DNA of 64,000 bases from RGIG9060 sp036307825 (GCA_036307825.1 JAXJWW010000026.1:1-64000); one strand, 5' to 3'. Numbered from the stretch's first letter, positions 43,027 to 51,854 are shown. The notes: a model not told the origin generated them from the letters alone. Program-made: numbers and translations.

Positions 43027-43299
43027 GTGGAAGAACAAGTAGTTCAAAATAAAGCTTCAAAAAGATCTTTTGTTGGTATCGTAACAAGTGACAAAATGGA
43101 TAAAACTATTGTTGTTTCTGTTGCTACAAAAAAGATGCACAGGCTTTATAAAAAATATGTTACCCGTGTCAAGAAATGCAAGGCACATGATGAAAAGAAC
43201 GAGGCAAAAATTGGTGACCGCGTTCGTATCGTAGAGTGTCGGCCTCTAAGCAAAGATAAATGCTGGAGACTTGCCGAAATCGTTGAAAGAGCTAGATAA
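43027..43299 (+). CDS. rpsQ: Ribosomal protein uS17
   Basis: 90 residues. The OB fold carries RSFVGIVTSDKMDKTIVVSV, YKKYVTRVKKCKAHDE and GDRVRIVECRPLSKDKCWRL. It binds the 5' domain of 16S rRNA. GTG start with an AGGAG site overlapping the end of rpmC. Confidence 0.96.
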   Translation: MEEQVVQNKASKRSFVGIVTSDKMDKTIVVSVATKKMHRLYKKYVTRVKKCKAHDEKNEAKIGDRVRIVECRPLSKDKCWRLAEIVERAR

Positions 43300-43316
43300 G
43301 CTAAGGAGAAAATGGT

Positions 43317-43685
43317 ATGATTCAGATGCAAACAAATTTGAACGTAGCTGATAACTCTGGTGCAAAGCTTGTTCAATGTATTAAGGTAATTGGCGGTTCA
43401 CACCGTCGCTATGCAAGTATTGGCGATGTAATTGTTGTAGCTGTTAAGGATGCTATTCCTACATCTACAATCAAAAAAGGTTCAGTCGAAAAGGCTGTTA
43501 TCGTAAGAATTGCTAAAGAATATCGTCGTCCTGATGGTACATATATTCGCTTTGATGACAACGCTTGTGTTCTCATCGACGCAAATAAAAACCCAAAAGG
43601 TAAACGTGTATTCGGACCAGTAGCTCGTGAGCTTCGTGATATGGATTACATGAAAATCGTATCACTTGCTCCAGAAGTTCTATAA
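43317..43685 (+). CDS. rplN: Ribosomal protein uL14
   Basis: 122 residues. It starts MIQMQTNLNVADNSGAKLVQ and has GDVIVVAVKDAIPTSTIKKG and GKRVFGPVARELRDMDYMKI. It forms inter-subunit bridges and binds the silencing factor RsfS. AAGGAG lies before the ATG. Confidence 0.98.
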   Translation: MIQMQTNLNVADNSGAKLVQCIKVIGGSHRRYASIGDVIVVAVKDAIPTSTIKKGSVEKAVIVRIAKEYRRPDGTYIRFDDNACVLIDANKNPKGKRVFGPVARELRDMDYMKIVSLAPEVL

Positions 43686-43696
43686 GGAGATTTGAA

Positions 43697-44011
43697 ATGC
43701 AAAAGAAATTTAAAATCCGCAAGGATGACCTTGTAGAAGTTATCGCTGGTAAAGACAAGGGAAAAAGAGGAACAGTAGTTCGTGTTCTTAGCGATAAGGA
43801 TAGAGTTATTGTTTCAGGTGTTAACCTTGTTAAGAAAGCAATGAGAAAACGCAGTCAACAGGATCGCGGTGGAATTTCTGAAATTGAAGCTCCACTTCAC
43901 ATTTCAAACGTTGCAATCGTTTGTAAAAAATGTGGGCCTGTTCGTATTGGATATAAAATCGACGGCGACAAGAAAATTCGAGTTTGCCGCAAATGTGGAG
44001 AAACTCTATAA
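43697..44011 (+). CDS. rplX: Ribosomal protein uL24
   Basis: 104 residues. The KOW motif at the N terminus (KDDLVEVIAGKDKGKRGTVV) and GISEIEAPLHISNVAIV are visible. A C-terminal zinc knuckle-like pair (CKKCGP, CRKCGE) is present. It is an assembly initiator protein at the tunnel exit. Its stop overlaps the rplE ATG by one base. Confidence 0.97.
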   Translation: MQKKFKIRKDDLVEVIAGKDKGKRGTVVRVLSDKDRVIVSGVNLVKKAMRKRSQQDRGGISEIEAPLHISNVAIVCKKCGPVRIGYKIDGDKKIRVCRKCGETL

Positions 44012-44562
44012 TGAGTAATTACGTACCCCGGCTTAAGAAAGTCTACAATGACAAAATCGCCCCAGAACTCTTCAAAGAGTTAGGATGTAAAACAGTTATG
44101 CAAGTACCTGCAATCAAAAAGATTGTAGTGAGCATGGGTGTTGGCGAAGCTCTCACAAACAAGAAACTCCTTGATGCCGCAGTTACTGACCTTACAGCAA
44201 TTACAGGTCAGAAAGCTGTAAAAACAAGGGCAAAGAAAAGTATTGCTAATTTCAAGCTTCGTGAGGGCAATGAGGTTGGAGTAATGGTAACATTGAGAGG
44301 AGCTCATATGTATGAGTTCCTTGATAGACTTATCAATGTTGCATTACCCCGTGTTAAGGATTTCCGCGGAATCAAACCTAATGGATTTGATGGTCATGGA
44401 AATTATTCTCTTGGTATCACAGAGCAGATTATTTTCCCTGAAATCGACTTTGATAAAATCGAAAAGGTTTCTGGATTAAATATCAACATTGTAACCAGTG
44501 CAATCACTGATAATGATGCACGAGCTCTCCTTATCAAGTTCGGAATGCCATTCAGAAAATAA
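44011..44562 (+). CDS. rplE: Ribosomal protein uL5
   Basis: 183 residues. It starts SNYVPRLKKVYND and contains VVSMGVGEALTNKKLL, GVMVTLRGAHMYEFLDRLIN and GNYSLGITEQIIFPEIDFD. It holds 5S rRNA in the central protuberance. The longer frame upstream lies within rplX; ATG 44011 overlaps the rplX stop and is preceded by GGAG. Confidence 0.97.
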   Translation: MSNYVPRLKKVYNDKIAPELFKELGCKTVMQVPAIKKIVVSMGVGEALTNKKLLDAAVTDLTAITGQKAVKTRAKKSIANFKLREGNEVGVMVTLRGAHMYEFLDRLINVALPRVKDFRGIKPNGFDGHGNYSLGITEQIIFPEIDFDKIEKVSGLNINIVTSAITDNDARALLIKFGMPFRK

Positions 44563-44573
44563 GGGAGGAGTTC

Positions 44574-44759
44574 ATGGCAAAGAAATCAATGATTATTAAG
44601 GCAGAACGCACTCCTAAGTACAGCACAAGAAAAGTTAATCGCTGTCAATGTTGCGGTCGCCCTAGAGGATACTTACGAAAGTTTAAAATGTGTCGTGTTT
44701 GCTTCCGTAAGTTAGCAAGTGAAGGCCTAATTCCAGGTGTCACAAAATCCAGTTGGTAG
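44574..44759 (+). CDS. rpsN: Ribosomal protein uS14, zinc-binding type
   Basis: 61 residues, the short (type Z) form. Zinc ligands Cys24, Cys27, Cys40 and Cys43 are all present (RCQCCGRP and KMCRVC). It completes the head of the 30S subunit. A strong GGGAGGAG site lies before the ATG. Confidence 0.97.
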   Translation: MAKKSMIIKAERTPKYSTRKVNRCQCCGRPRGYLRKFKMCRVCFRKLASEGLIPGVTKSSW

Positions 44760-44773
44760 AGTAGGAGAAGAAA

Positions 44774-45172
44774 ATGAGCGTTTCAGACCCAATAGCAGAT
44801 ATGCTTACTAAGGTAAGGAATGCGGCTATGGCCCGCCACGAAAAGGTAGACGTTTCTACATCCAAGCTCAAATTGGAAATCGTGAAAATCCTTAAAACAG
44901 AAGGCTATATTAAAAATTTCAAGAAAGTTACACAAGATGGTGTAAATGTAATTAGAATTTTCTTGAAATATGACGAATCAAACGCACCTGTTATTCATGG
45001 AATTGAAAAAATTTCTACACCAGGTAGACGCGTTTATTCTGGTTATAAAGATCTGCCCCGTATGTATAATGGATACGGTACAGTTATCGTTTCAACATCT
45101 ATCGGTGTTACTACAGGTAAAAAAGCAGCCGAAAAGATGGTGGGCGGTGAGTTAATTTGCAACGTTTGGTAA
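44774..45172 (+). CDS. rpsH: Ribosomal protein uS8
   Basis: 132 residues. It has DPIADMLTKVRNAAMARHEKV at the N terminus and STSIGVTTGKKAAEKMVGGELICNVW at the C terminus. It binds the central domain of 16S rRNA; in E. coli it also represses the spc operon. An AGGAGAA site precedes the ATG. Confidence 0.97.
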   Translation: MSVSDPIADMLTKVRNAAMARHEKVDVSTSKLKLEIVKILKTEGYIKNFKKVTQDGVNVIRIFLKYDESNAPVIHGIEKISTPGRRVYSGYKDLPRMYNGYGTVIVSTSIGVTTGKKAAEKMVGGELICNVW

Positions 45173-45184
45173 TAGGAGGGAGTA

Positions 45185-45724
45185 ATGTCAAGAATTGGTA
45201 AACTTCCTGTTGCTATTCCAGCGGGAGTAAAAGTAACTGTGGCAAATAACCTTATCACTGTAGAAGGTCCTAAGGGAAAATTGACACAAGATTATTGTGA
45301 TTTAGTTTCAATTGAAGTTAAAGAAAACGAAGCTATTGTTACAAGAAAAAATGATACAAAACCAGCTCGTTCAGCACACGGATTGTACCGCAATCTTTTG
45401 AACAACATGGTTACAGGTGTATCAAATGGTTTCTCAAAATCACTTGTAATCAATGGTGTTGGTTATCGTGCAGAAGTTCAAGGTGACAAATTGATTTTGA
45501 ACCTTGGATATTCAAATGACTTTATCGCAACAATTCCAGCAAACTTAACTGTGGCAGTTGACGGACAAAACAAGATTTCAATTTCTGGAATCGATAAACA
45601 AGCAGTTGGCGAATATGCAGCTGGTATCCGTAAACTTCGTGGACCTGAACCTTACAAAGGTAAAGGTATTCGCTATGAAACAGAAGTTATCAAGCGAAAA
45701 GTCGGAAAATCCGGTGTTAAATAA
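45185..45724 (+). CDS. rplF: Ribosomal protein uL6
   Basis: 179 residues, two related domains. MSRIGKLPVAIPAGV and GVGYRAEVQGDKLILNLGYS mark the domains, and the C terminus has GEYAAGIRKLRGPEPYKGKG. It contacts the sarcin-ricin loop. An AGGAGG site lies before the ATG. Confidence 0.97.
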   Translation: MSRIGKLPVAIPAGVKVTVANNLITVEGPKGKLTQDYCDLVSIEVKENEAIVTRKNDTKPARSAHGLYRNLLNNMVTGVSNGFSKSLVINGVGYRAEVQGDKLILNLGYSNDFIATIPANLTVAVDGQNKISISGIDKQAVGEYAAGIRKLRGPEPYKGKGIRYETEVIKRKVGKSGVK

Positions 45725-45736
45725 GGATGTAGCAAG

Positions 45737-46099
45737 ATGTTTAAGAAACTTAATGATAAAGACAGAAAGCGTCTTAAGAGAAAAATTCACATCCGCAAAC
45801 GGTTGCATGGAACTGCAGAACGTCCTCGTATGACTGTTACACGCAGTAACTGTAATTTGTATATGCAGATAATTGATGATGATGCCGGAAAAACTCTTGC
45901 ATCAATTTCAACATTGGAAAAAGAGTTTGCTTCTTTGAAACCTAATACAGACGGTGCAGCTAAATTAGGTGAAGAATTTGGAAAACGCATTCTTGATAAA
46001 AACATCAAGACTGTAGTTTTTGATAGAAACGGTTATCTTTACCACGGTGTAGTAAAAGCACTCGCAGATGGTGCTAGAAAAGCCGGAGTAGAGTTCTAG
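45737..46099 (+). CDS. rplR: Ribosomal protein uL18
   Basis: 120 residues. Arg/Lys-rich N terminus (KDRKRLKRKIHIRKRLHG), RPRMTVTRSNCNLYMQIIDD and FDRNGYLYHGVVKALADGAR. It binds 5S rRNA with L5 and L25. An AAGGATG sequence is the likely ribosome binding site. Confidence 0.96.
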   Translation: MFKKLNDKDRKRLKRKIHIRKRLHGTAERPRMTVTRSNCNLYMQIIDDDAGKTLASISTLEKEFASLKPNTDGAAKLGEEFGKRILDKNIKTVVFDRNGYLYHGVVKALADGARKAGVEF

Positions 46100-46107
46100 G
46101 AGAAGCT

Positions 46108-46620
46108 ATGGATCATCAGAAAAATTTTGATAGAGATCAGCCAAAAGAATTTGTTGAAAAACTTATCAAGTTAAACCGTACAGCAAAAGTTGTAAAAGGT
46201 GGACGCAGATATTCTTTCTCAGCATTGACAATTGTTGGCGATAAAAAAGGTAGAGTTGGTTTTGGTTTTGGTAAAGCCAACGATGTAACAGAGGCTATCA
46301 GAAAGAGTATTGATAAAGCTAAGAGAAATCTTGTGACTGTTCCTCTTAAAAATGGAACAATTCCACACGAAATCCAAGCTGAATTCAAAAGCTCATCTGT
46401 TCTTCTTAAACCTGCTTGTTCAGGAACAGGTATTATTGCAGGTGGACCTGTAAGAGCTGTTCTTGAAGCTGCTGGTGCTACTGACGTTATGTCAAAATCT
46501 TTAGGATCAAACACTTCTGTAAACGTAGTTCGCGCTACTTTCGAAGCTGTTAAAGGTCTTATGGATGCTCGCGTGGTAGCTAAAAACAGAAGTAAAACTC
46601 TAAAAGACTTATGGGGTTAA
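46108..46620 (+). CDS. rpsE: Ribosomal protein uS5
   Basis: 170 residues. The N-terminal RNA-binding part (KLIKLNRTAKVVKGGRRYSF) and GDKKGRVGFGFGKANDVTEA are typical; the C-terminal half has GPVRAVLEAAGATDVMSKSL. It helps accuracy and mRNA unwinding at the entry site. AGGAG lies before the ATG, 8 nt after rplR. Confidence 0.97.
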   Translation: MDHQKNFDRDQPKEFVEKLIKLNRTAKVVKGGRRYSFSALTIVGDKKGRVGFGFGKANDVTEAIRKSIDKAKRNLVTVPLKNGTIPHEIQAEFKSSSVLLKPACSGTGIIAGGPVRAVLEAAGATDVMSKSLGSNTSVNVVRATFEAVKGLMDARVVAKNRSKTLKDLWG

Positions 46621-46623
46621 TCA

Positions 46624-46809
46624 ATGGCTAAGAAGGTTAAAGTAACACTAATTAAGAGTACTATCGGACAGAAGCCTGCTAAACGCGCAACTGTAAGAAG
46701 TCTCGGGTTGAAAAAAATTAACTCAACTGTGGAACACGAATTAAATCCTGCTATTGCTGGTATGATTGCTTCTGTTTCACATCTTGTTAAGTGCGAGGAG
46801 TTAAACTAA
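46624..46809 (+). CDS. rpmD: Ribosomal protein uL30
   Basis: 61 residues. KVKVTLIKSTIGQKPAKRAT and VRSLGLKKINSTVEH are the L30 signature. No strong ribosome binding site before the ATG 3 nt after rpsE; translational coupling is likely. The last base is shared with rplO. Confidence 0.96.
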   Translation: MAKKVKVTLIKSTIGQKPAKRATVRSLGLKKINSTVEHELNPAIAGMIASVSHLVKCEELN

Positions 46810-47276
46810 TGTCAGATTTCGTACTCAGTGCCCCACAAGGTGCAAACAAAAATACAAAAAGAGTAGGACGAGGAACAGGATCTGGTCTTGGTTCTACAGC
46901 TGGACGCGGAAACAAGGGACAACAGTCCCGTTCTGGCGGAAAGGTTTACGTTGGATTTGAAGGTGGACAGATGCCTTTGTATCGCCGTATTGCTCAACGC
47001 GGATTTTCAAACTATCCGTTCAAAAAGGAATACGCTATCTTCAATCTTAGAGATTTAGAAGCTAAATATGCTGATGGTGAAACAGTTAACTTTGAATCAT
47101 TAGTAATGAAAGGGCTTTTAAAGAAAGCAAATCTTCCAGTAAAGATTTTGGGAGACGGTGAAGTTACAAAGAAATTAACTGTGGCTGTTGAAAAGGTTTC
47201 TGCTTCTGCAAAAGCAAAAATCGAAAAAGTAGGCGGATCAGTTGTTCCTTGTGCAAAAACTGTTTCAGAAGAATAA
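46809..47276 (+). CDS. rplO: Ribosomal protein uL15
   Basis: 155 residues. The Gly/Arg-rich N terminus (RVGRGTGSGLGSTAGRGNKG) threads into 23S rRNA, followed by GFEGGQMPLYRRIAQRGFSN. ATG 46809 overlaps the rpmD stop, with GAGGAG just upstream; an earlier in-frame ATG lies inside rpmD and is rejected. Confidence 0.97.
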   Translation: MSDFVLSAPQGANKNTKRVGRGTGSGLGSTAGRGNKGQQSRSGGKVYVGFEGGQMPLYRRIAQRGFSNYPFKKEYAIFNLRDLEAKYADGETVNFESLVMKGLLKKANLPVKILGDGEVTKKLTVAVEKVSASAKAKIEKVGGSVVPCAKTVSEE

Positions 47277-47293
47277 ATTAGCGGGAATTTGAA

Positions 47294-48613
47294 ATGGCAA
47301 ATAATCCAATTGTTAATATGTTTAAAGTAAAAGAACTTCGAAGTCGAATTTTCTTTACATTAGTTGTTCTCGCGGTTTATCGTTTAGGTAGTGTTTTAAC
47401 AATACCTGGAATAAATCCTCAGGCTTTGACATCATACTTCGAGTCTTTGACTCGAGGTAATGCCTTCGTAGACTATATGGACTTTTTTGCCGGTGGTGCC
47501 TTCTCTAATTTCTCTGTGTTCATGCTTGGTGTTATGCCATACATTTCAACTCAGATTATTATGCAGTTGGCACTTATCATCTTCCCTTCTTTAAAAAGAC
47601 TTGCACAGGAAGATGGTGGACAAAAAAGAGTTCAGAAATGGACACGTGTAGGTACAGTTTTTGTATGTCTTATCCAGTCTATGGCTGTAACTGTTTATGC
47701 TGCTAGTATTCCTGGTGCTGTTGTAATTTCAAGTTCTGTATTGTTTAAAATTATTGCAATGATTACTGTTACAACAGGTACTATGGTTACTATTTGGCTT
47801 GGTGAACAAATTACTGCTAGAGGTATCGGAAATGGTATTTCAATGTTGATTTTTGCTGGTATCGTTGCTCGACTTCCATCAGCTGTATGGGAATTGGGAA
47901 GAATGGTAAAAGCTGGCGAAATCAATATCGTTTTCGTAATTGTTGTAATTTTCATGTTCGCTGGAATTGTTGCACTTGTAGTTTACGAACAACAAGGTCA
48001 AAGAAAGATTCCAGTGCATTATGCAAAACGCGTTGTTGGTCGTAAAATGTACGGCGGACAAAGCACTTACATACCATTTAAAATCAATCCATCAGGAGTT
48101 ATCCCTGTAATTTTTGCTTCTTCTTTCTTAACATTCCCATTGCAAATTGCAACAAGTTTGGGACCAAATGTTAGATGGTTGAATAAACTTGCAGCATTCC
48201 TTGATCCTGTTGGACTTTGGTATAATGTTTTCTTAGTTTTGTTAATCGTTTTCTTTGCATACTTCTACACACAGGTAACACTGAACCCCACTGAGATTGC
48301 AAAAAACGTTCGTGAAAACGGAGGTTCTATTCCTGGAATTAGAACTGACAAAATGGAAGAATACATGCAAAAAGTATTGAACCGACTCGTGCTGCCAGGT
48401 TCATTATACCTTGCTGTAATTGCTGTTTTACCAACAATCATACAGAATCTTTTTGGATTCCCACAATCAATTTCTATGTTGATGGGTGGAACTTCATTGT
48501 TGATTCTTGTAGGTGTTGATTTGGACACAATGAGCCAGGTTGAAGCTATGATGAAAATGCATCATCAAGATGGATTAGTTAAAAAGGGCAAGTTGCGCTC
48601 AAGAAATCTTTAG
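47294..48613 (+). CDS. secY: Protein translocase subunit SecY
   Basis: 439 residues, ten membrane segments. The plug and pore region (GNAFVDYMDFFAGGAFSNFSVFMLG), GIGNGISMLIFAGI and the cytoplasmic loop with VNPTE-like TLNPTEIAKNVRENGGSIPG are visible. With SecE (encoded at 24152) it forms the protein-conducting channel. It closes the spc-type cluster; adk, map and infA, frequent neighbours, are absent. Confidence 0.98.
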   Translation: MANNPIVNMFKVKELRSRIFFTLVVLAVYRLGSVLTIPGINPQALTSYFESLTRGNAFVDYMDFFAGGAFSNFSVFMLGVMPYISTQIIMQLALIIFPSLKRLAQEDGGQKRVQKWTRVGTVFVCLIQSMAVTVYAASIPGAVVISSSVLFKIIAMITVTTGTMVTIWLGEQITARGIGNGISMLIFAGIVARLPSAVWELGRMVKAGEINIVFVIVVIFMFAGIVALVVYEQQGQRKIPVHYAKRVVGRKMYGGQSTYIPFKINPSGVIPVIFASSFLTFPLQIATSLGPNVRWLNKLAAFLDPVGLWYNVFLVLLIVFFAYFYTQVTLNPTEIAKNVRENGGSIPGIRTDKMEEYMQKVLNRLVLPGSLYLAVIAVLPTIIQNLFGFPQSISMLMGGTSLLILVGVDLDTMSQVEAMMKMHHQDGLVKKGKLRSRNL

Positions 48614-48647
48614 ATTTTTTGTTGTAACTGGTAGAATAACTTTGAAA

Positions 48648-48720
48648 AATAGTGTTTAATGGTTGGTATCGAATTGTAAATCATTGCGATTTGCCATGAT
48701 TCGATATCACTAACACTATT
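48648..48720 (+). promoter_or_regulatory. Long hairpin leader before rpmJ-rpsM
   Basis: Three nested stems: AATAGTGTT (48648-48656) with AACACTATT (48712-48720); GGTATCGAAT (48665-48674) with ATTCGATATC (48699-48708); AAATC (48678-48682) with GATTT (48688-48692), loop ATTGC. No T-run follows. It lies just upstream of the rpmJ ribosome binding site, where S4 binds its own mRNA in other bacteria. Confidence 0.6.
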
Positions 48721-48739
48721 TATTATCCAGGGGGATATT

Positions 48740-48853
48740 ATGAAAGTGCGAACCAGCGTAAAGCCTATTTGCGACAAGTGTAAGGTTATCAAACGATTTG
48801 GTATTGTAAGAATCGTTTGTACAAATCCAAAACATAAGCAAAGACAGGGCTAA
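48740..48853 (+). CDS. rpmJ: Ribosomal protein bL36, zinc form
   Basis: 37 residues, MKVRTSVKPICDKCKVIKR at the start. Zinc ligands Cys11, Cys14, Cys27 and His32 are intact. It is a small protein near the L7/L12 stalk base. A strong AGGGGG site lies 6 nt before the ATG. Confidence 0.97.
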   Translation: MKVRTSVKPICDKCKVIKRFGIVRIVCTNPKHKQRQG

Positions 48854-48863
48854 GGAGTATTAG

Positions 48864-49229
48864 ATGGCTCGAATTGCGGGAGTTGACCTCCCTAATAAGC
48901 ATGTCAACATTGCATTGACTTATATTTATGGTATTGGACGTTCATCTGCAGACGAAATCTGTGAAAAGGCTAAAATTGACCCTAACAGAATGATGAATGA
49001 TCTTTCTCAAGATGAAGTAGGTGTACTTCGTACTTTGATTGATAACGAATACAAAGTAGAAGGACGTCTTCGTTCAGAAATTGGTTTGAATATCAAGCGC
49101 CTTATGGATATTGGCTGCTATCGTGGTCTTCGCCACAGAAAGGGATTGCCTGTTCATGGACAGCGCACTCGTACTAACTCTCGAACTCGCAAAGGTAAGA
49201 AAAAGACCGTTGCAGGTAAGAAGAAGTAA
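48864..49229 (+). CDS. rpsM: Ribosomal protein uS13
   Basis: 121 residues. MARIAGVDLPNKHVNIALTY and GCYRGLRHRKGLPVHGQRTR are the S13 signature; the Lys-rich tail reaches the P-site tRNA. AAGGAG lies before the ATG. Confidence 0.98.
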   Translation: MARIAGVDLPNKHVNIALTYIYGIGRSSADEICEKAKIDPNRMMNDLSQDEVGVLRTLIDNEYKVEGRLRSEIGLNIKRLMDIGCYRGLRHRKGLPVHGQRTRTNSRTRKGKKKTVAGKKK

Positions 49230-49252
49230 AGCATAGGTGGAGGAAAACTTAA

Positions 49253-49633
49253 GTGGCTACCGTAAAAAAACGAAAAGAAAAGAAAAGCGTTTACGAAGGT
49301 AACGTTTATATTCAAGCAACTTTCAATAATACAATTGTAACTATTACAGACCTTAACGGGAATGCTTTAGCATGGGCATCTTCTGGTGGACTCGGATTCA
49401 ATGGTGCAAAAAAATCAACACCATTTGCTGCACAAACTGTAGCTGAAACTGCTGTTCAAAGAGCTGCTAGCTATGGACTTCGCGAAGTTCATGTATATGT
49501 TAAAGGTCCAGGTGTCGGACGCGAATCAGCTGTCCGTTCTCTCGGTGCAATGGGGCTTAAAGTTAAATCAATTAGTGATGTAACACCTATTCCACACAAT
49601 GGATGTCGCCCTAAGAAAACACGCCGCGTTTAA
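49253..49633 (+). CDS. rpsK: Ribosomal protein uS11
   Basis: 126 residues. GNVYIQATFNNTIVTITDLNG and the C-terminal DVTPIPHNGCRPKKTRRV are typical of the 30S platform protein. The start is GTG (49253) after a GGAGGA site, with the sequence ATVKKRKEKK following. Confidence 0.97.
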   Translation: MATVKKRKEKKSVYEGNVYIQATFNNTIVTITDLNGNALAWASSGGLGFNGAKKSTPFAAQTVAETAVQRAASYGLREVHVYVKGPGVGRESAVRSLGAMGLKVKSISDVTPIPHNGCRPKKTRRV

Positions 49634-49651
49634 TGAAGGAGAACAGCTAGT

Positions 49652-50287
49652 ATGGCAAGATACACAGGTCCTGTTTGCCGTTTGTGTAGAACAGAACAGA
49701 AAAAACTTATGTTGAAAGGTGATCGCTGTAAGAGTGATAAATGTCCTCTCAACAAAAAAAGAGCTGCTCCAGGAAAAGATCCTAAATCAAGAACTGGAAA
49801 ACGCAGTGAATATGGAATTCAGCTTCGTGAAAAACAAAAATTAAAGAGAATGTACGGAATGCTTGAAAAACAATTCCGTCTTTTCTTTGATCGTGCTTCA
49901 CGTATGCCTGGAGTTACAGGTGACAACCTTATCCGTTTGCTTGAAAGCAGACTTGATAATGTTGCTTTCCGTATGCATTTTGCTTCAAGCCGTTCACAGG
50001 CTAGACAAATTGTTTCTCATGGACACCTCTTGGTAAATGGAAAAGCTATCAATGTTCCTAGCTACATGGTAAAACCAGGTGATGTTATTGAAGTAAAAGA
50101 AGCAAGCAAAAAATGCGTAACAATTCTTGAAGCTTTAAAAGAAGTTTCAAAGTCCGGTGTTTATCCATGGATTGATCTTGATATTGATGCACAAAAAGGA
50201 ACATTCGTTTCTTATCCAGAACGTGCTGATGTAACTGATCTTGCTGATATTAAAGAACAGCTCGTGGTTGAGCTCTATTCTAAATAA
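49652..50287 (+). CDS. rpsD: Ribosomal protein uS4, zinc-binding type
   Basis: 211 residues. The N-terminal zinc knuckle has Cys9, Cys12, Cys26 and Cys31. The S4 RNA-binding domain has ESRLDNVAFRMHFASSRSQA and ARQIVSHGHLLVNGK. It nucleates 30S assembly and in many bacteria represses the alpha operon. AAGGAG site before the ATG. Confidence 0.98.
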   Translation: MARYTGPVCRLCRTEQKKLMLKGDRCKSDKCPLNKKRAAPGKDPKSRTGKRSEYGIQLREKQKLKRMYGMLEKQFRLFFDRASRMPGVTGDNLIRLLESRLDNVAFRMHFASSRSQARQIVSHGHLLVNGKAINVPSYMVKPGDVIEVKEASKKCVTILEALKEVSKSGVYPWIDLDIDAQKGTFVSYPERADVTDLADIKEQLVVELYSK

Positions 50288-50296
50288 GGAGTTCGG

Positions 50297-51349
50297 ATGG
50301 CCCGCAAAAATCTGCTTAAAGGATTTAAGAAACCTAAAGGGATTAATTTTGAACATGTTGAAAATAATTCTAACTATGGAAAATTTTCAGCTTATCCCTT
50401 TGAACCTGGTTTTGGTACTACAGTAGGAAATACTCTTCGCCGAGTGTTGTTATCATCAATTCAAGGCTACGCAGTTAGTTCTGTAAGAATTACATCTTAC
50501 GACGCTGATGGTGTTCCTCATGTAATATCCAGTGAATTTGAAACAATTCCTAATGTTGTAGAAGATACCTTGGAAGTTTTGAATAGTATAAAACAGATTC
50601 GATTGCGGCTTCCCGAGGACGTTGAGCAGGATACATTCCTGTTTGAGTTCAAAGGACCGGGAGATGTTACAAGTAACGATTTCGACAAAGGTTCACAGCT
50701 TGAAGTTTTTACAAAAGATTTACACCTTTTTACAATGATGGAAGGTGCTCATCTTGAATTTGAAGTGCAAGTAGATCTTGGTCGAGGTTATGTTCCTGCT
50801 GATACAAATGAGCAATACATTGAAGTTGTTGGTACAATTCCAATGGATGCAATTTTTACTCCAATTCAGAAGGTAAAATATTCTATTGAACCTTGTCGTG
50901 TTGGTCAGCGCAACGATTACGATAAACTTATCTTGGAAATTTGGACTGATGGAACAATTGCTCCTGATGACGCATTGGCAGAAGCTGCAAAAATCGCAAA
51001 GGATCATTTTGCTATTTTTGTCAATTTTAATGATACTGAAGTTGGAAATGGTGAAGAAGTTGATGAAGTTTCAGAAAAAATTCGTCAATTATTAAATACT
51101 CCTGTTGAAGAACTTGAACTTTCAGTTCGTTCATCAAACTGTCTTAAAAATGCAAACATCCGAACAATCGGTGAATTGACAAAGAAGACAGAGGAAGATA
51201 TTGCCAAGACTCGAAACTTTGGTAAGAAGAGTTTGACTGAGATAAAAGAAAAACTCCAAGAGTGGAATCTTAATCTTGGTATGACAGATTATAGTTCGTT
51301 AAAGAACTCTGTCAATTTATCAAAGAAGGAAGAATCAGATGAATCATAA
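50297..51349 (+). CDS. rpoA: RNA polymerase alpha subunit
   Basis: 350 residues. The N-terminal dimerisation domain has EPGFGTTVGNTLRRVLLSSI and the C-terminal domain (about 265-330) has ELELSVRSSNCLKNANI then NFGKKSLTEIKEKL, the DNA- and activator-binding helices. AAGGAG lies before the ATG. It overlaps rplQ by 11 bases. Confidence 0.98.
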   Translation: MARKNLLKGFKKPKGINFEHVENNSNYGKFSAYPFEPGFGTTVGNTLRRVLLSSIQGYAVSSVRITSYDADGVPHVISSEFETIPNVVEDTLEVLNSIKQIRLRLPEDVEQDTFLFEFKGPGDVTSNDFDKGSQLEVFTKDLHLFTMMEGAHLEFEVQVDLGRGYVPADTNEQYIEVVGTIPMDAIFTPIQKVKYSIEPCRVGQRNDYDKLILEIWTDGTIAPDDALAEAAKIAKDHFAIFVNFNDTEVGNGEEVDEVSEKIRQLLNTPVEELELSVRSSNCLKNANIRTIGELTKKTEEDIAKTRNFGKKSLTEIKEKLQEWNLNLGMTDYSSLKNSVNLSKKEESDES

Positions 51350-51836
51350 GAGTGGTTTTAACGCACTTTCACGCACATCTTCACATCGTCGTGCTATGTT
51401 GCGAAATATGGTAACTTCTCTTTTCAGATATGAACGCATTACAACAACTAAAGCAAAAGCTAAAGAAGTTCGTAAAGCTGCTGAAAAGTTAATTACACGT
51501 GCTAAAGTAGATTCTGTTCACAACAGAAGAGAAGCTGCTAAATTCATTCAAGACGAAATTGTATTAGCAAAACTTTTTACAAATATCGGTCTTAGAATGA
51601 AAGACAGAAATGGTGGTTACACCAGAATGCTAAAACTTGGTTTTAGACAAGGGGATGCAGCTGATATTGTTATTCTTGAGTTGGTAGATTATCAGCTTGA
51701 TTCTGACAACAAGTCTTCAAAAAAAGACGACAAAAAGAAAGCTGACGGAAAAAAAGCAACTTCAAAGAAAGCAGCTGAAAAAAAATCAACTGCTAAAAAA
51801 TCAGAAAATGCAGACGCTCCAGTAGCTGCTGAATAA
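51339..51836 (+). CDS. rplQ: Ribosomal protein bL17 with a long basic tail
   Basis: 165 residues. The first 120 are normal L17: NHKSGFNALSRTSSHRRAML, TTKAKAKEVRKAAEKLITRA, and GYTRMLKLGFRQGDAADIVI. An extra tail of about 45 residues is almost only Lys, Ala, Ser and Asp (for example KKDDKKKADGKKATSKKAAE), ending acidic. The ATG lies inside the rpoA 3' end, preceded by GAAGGAAG. Confidence 0.97.
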   Translation: MNHKSGFNALSRTSSHRRAMLRNMVTSLFRYERITTTKAKAKEVRKAAEKLITRAKVDSVHNRREAAKFIQDEIVLAKLFTNIGLRMKDRNGGYTRMLKLGFRQGDAADIVILELVDYQLDSDNKSSKKDDKKKADGKKATSKKAAEKKSTAKKSENADAPVAAE

Positions 51837-51854
51837 TGATAATAGGAGTAAACT

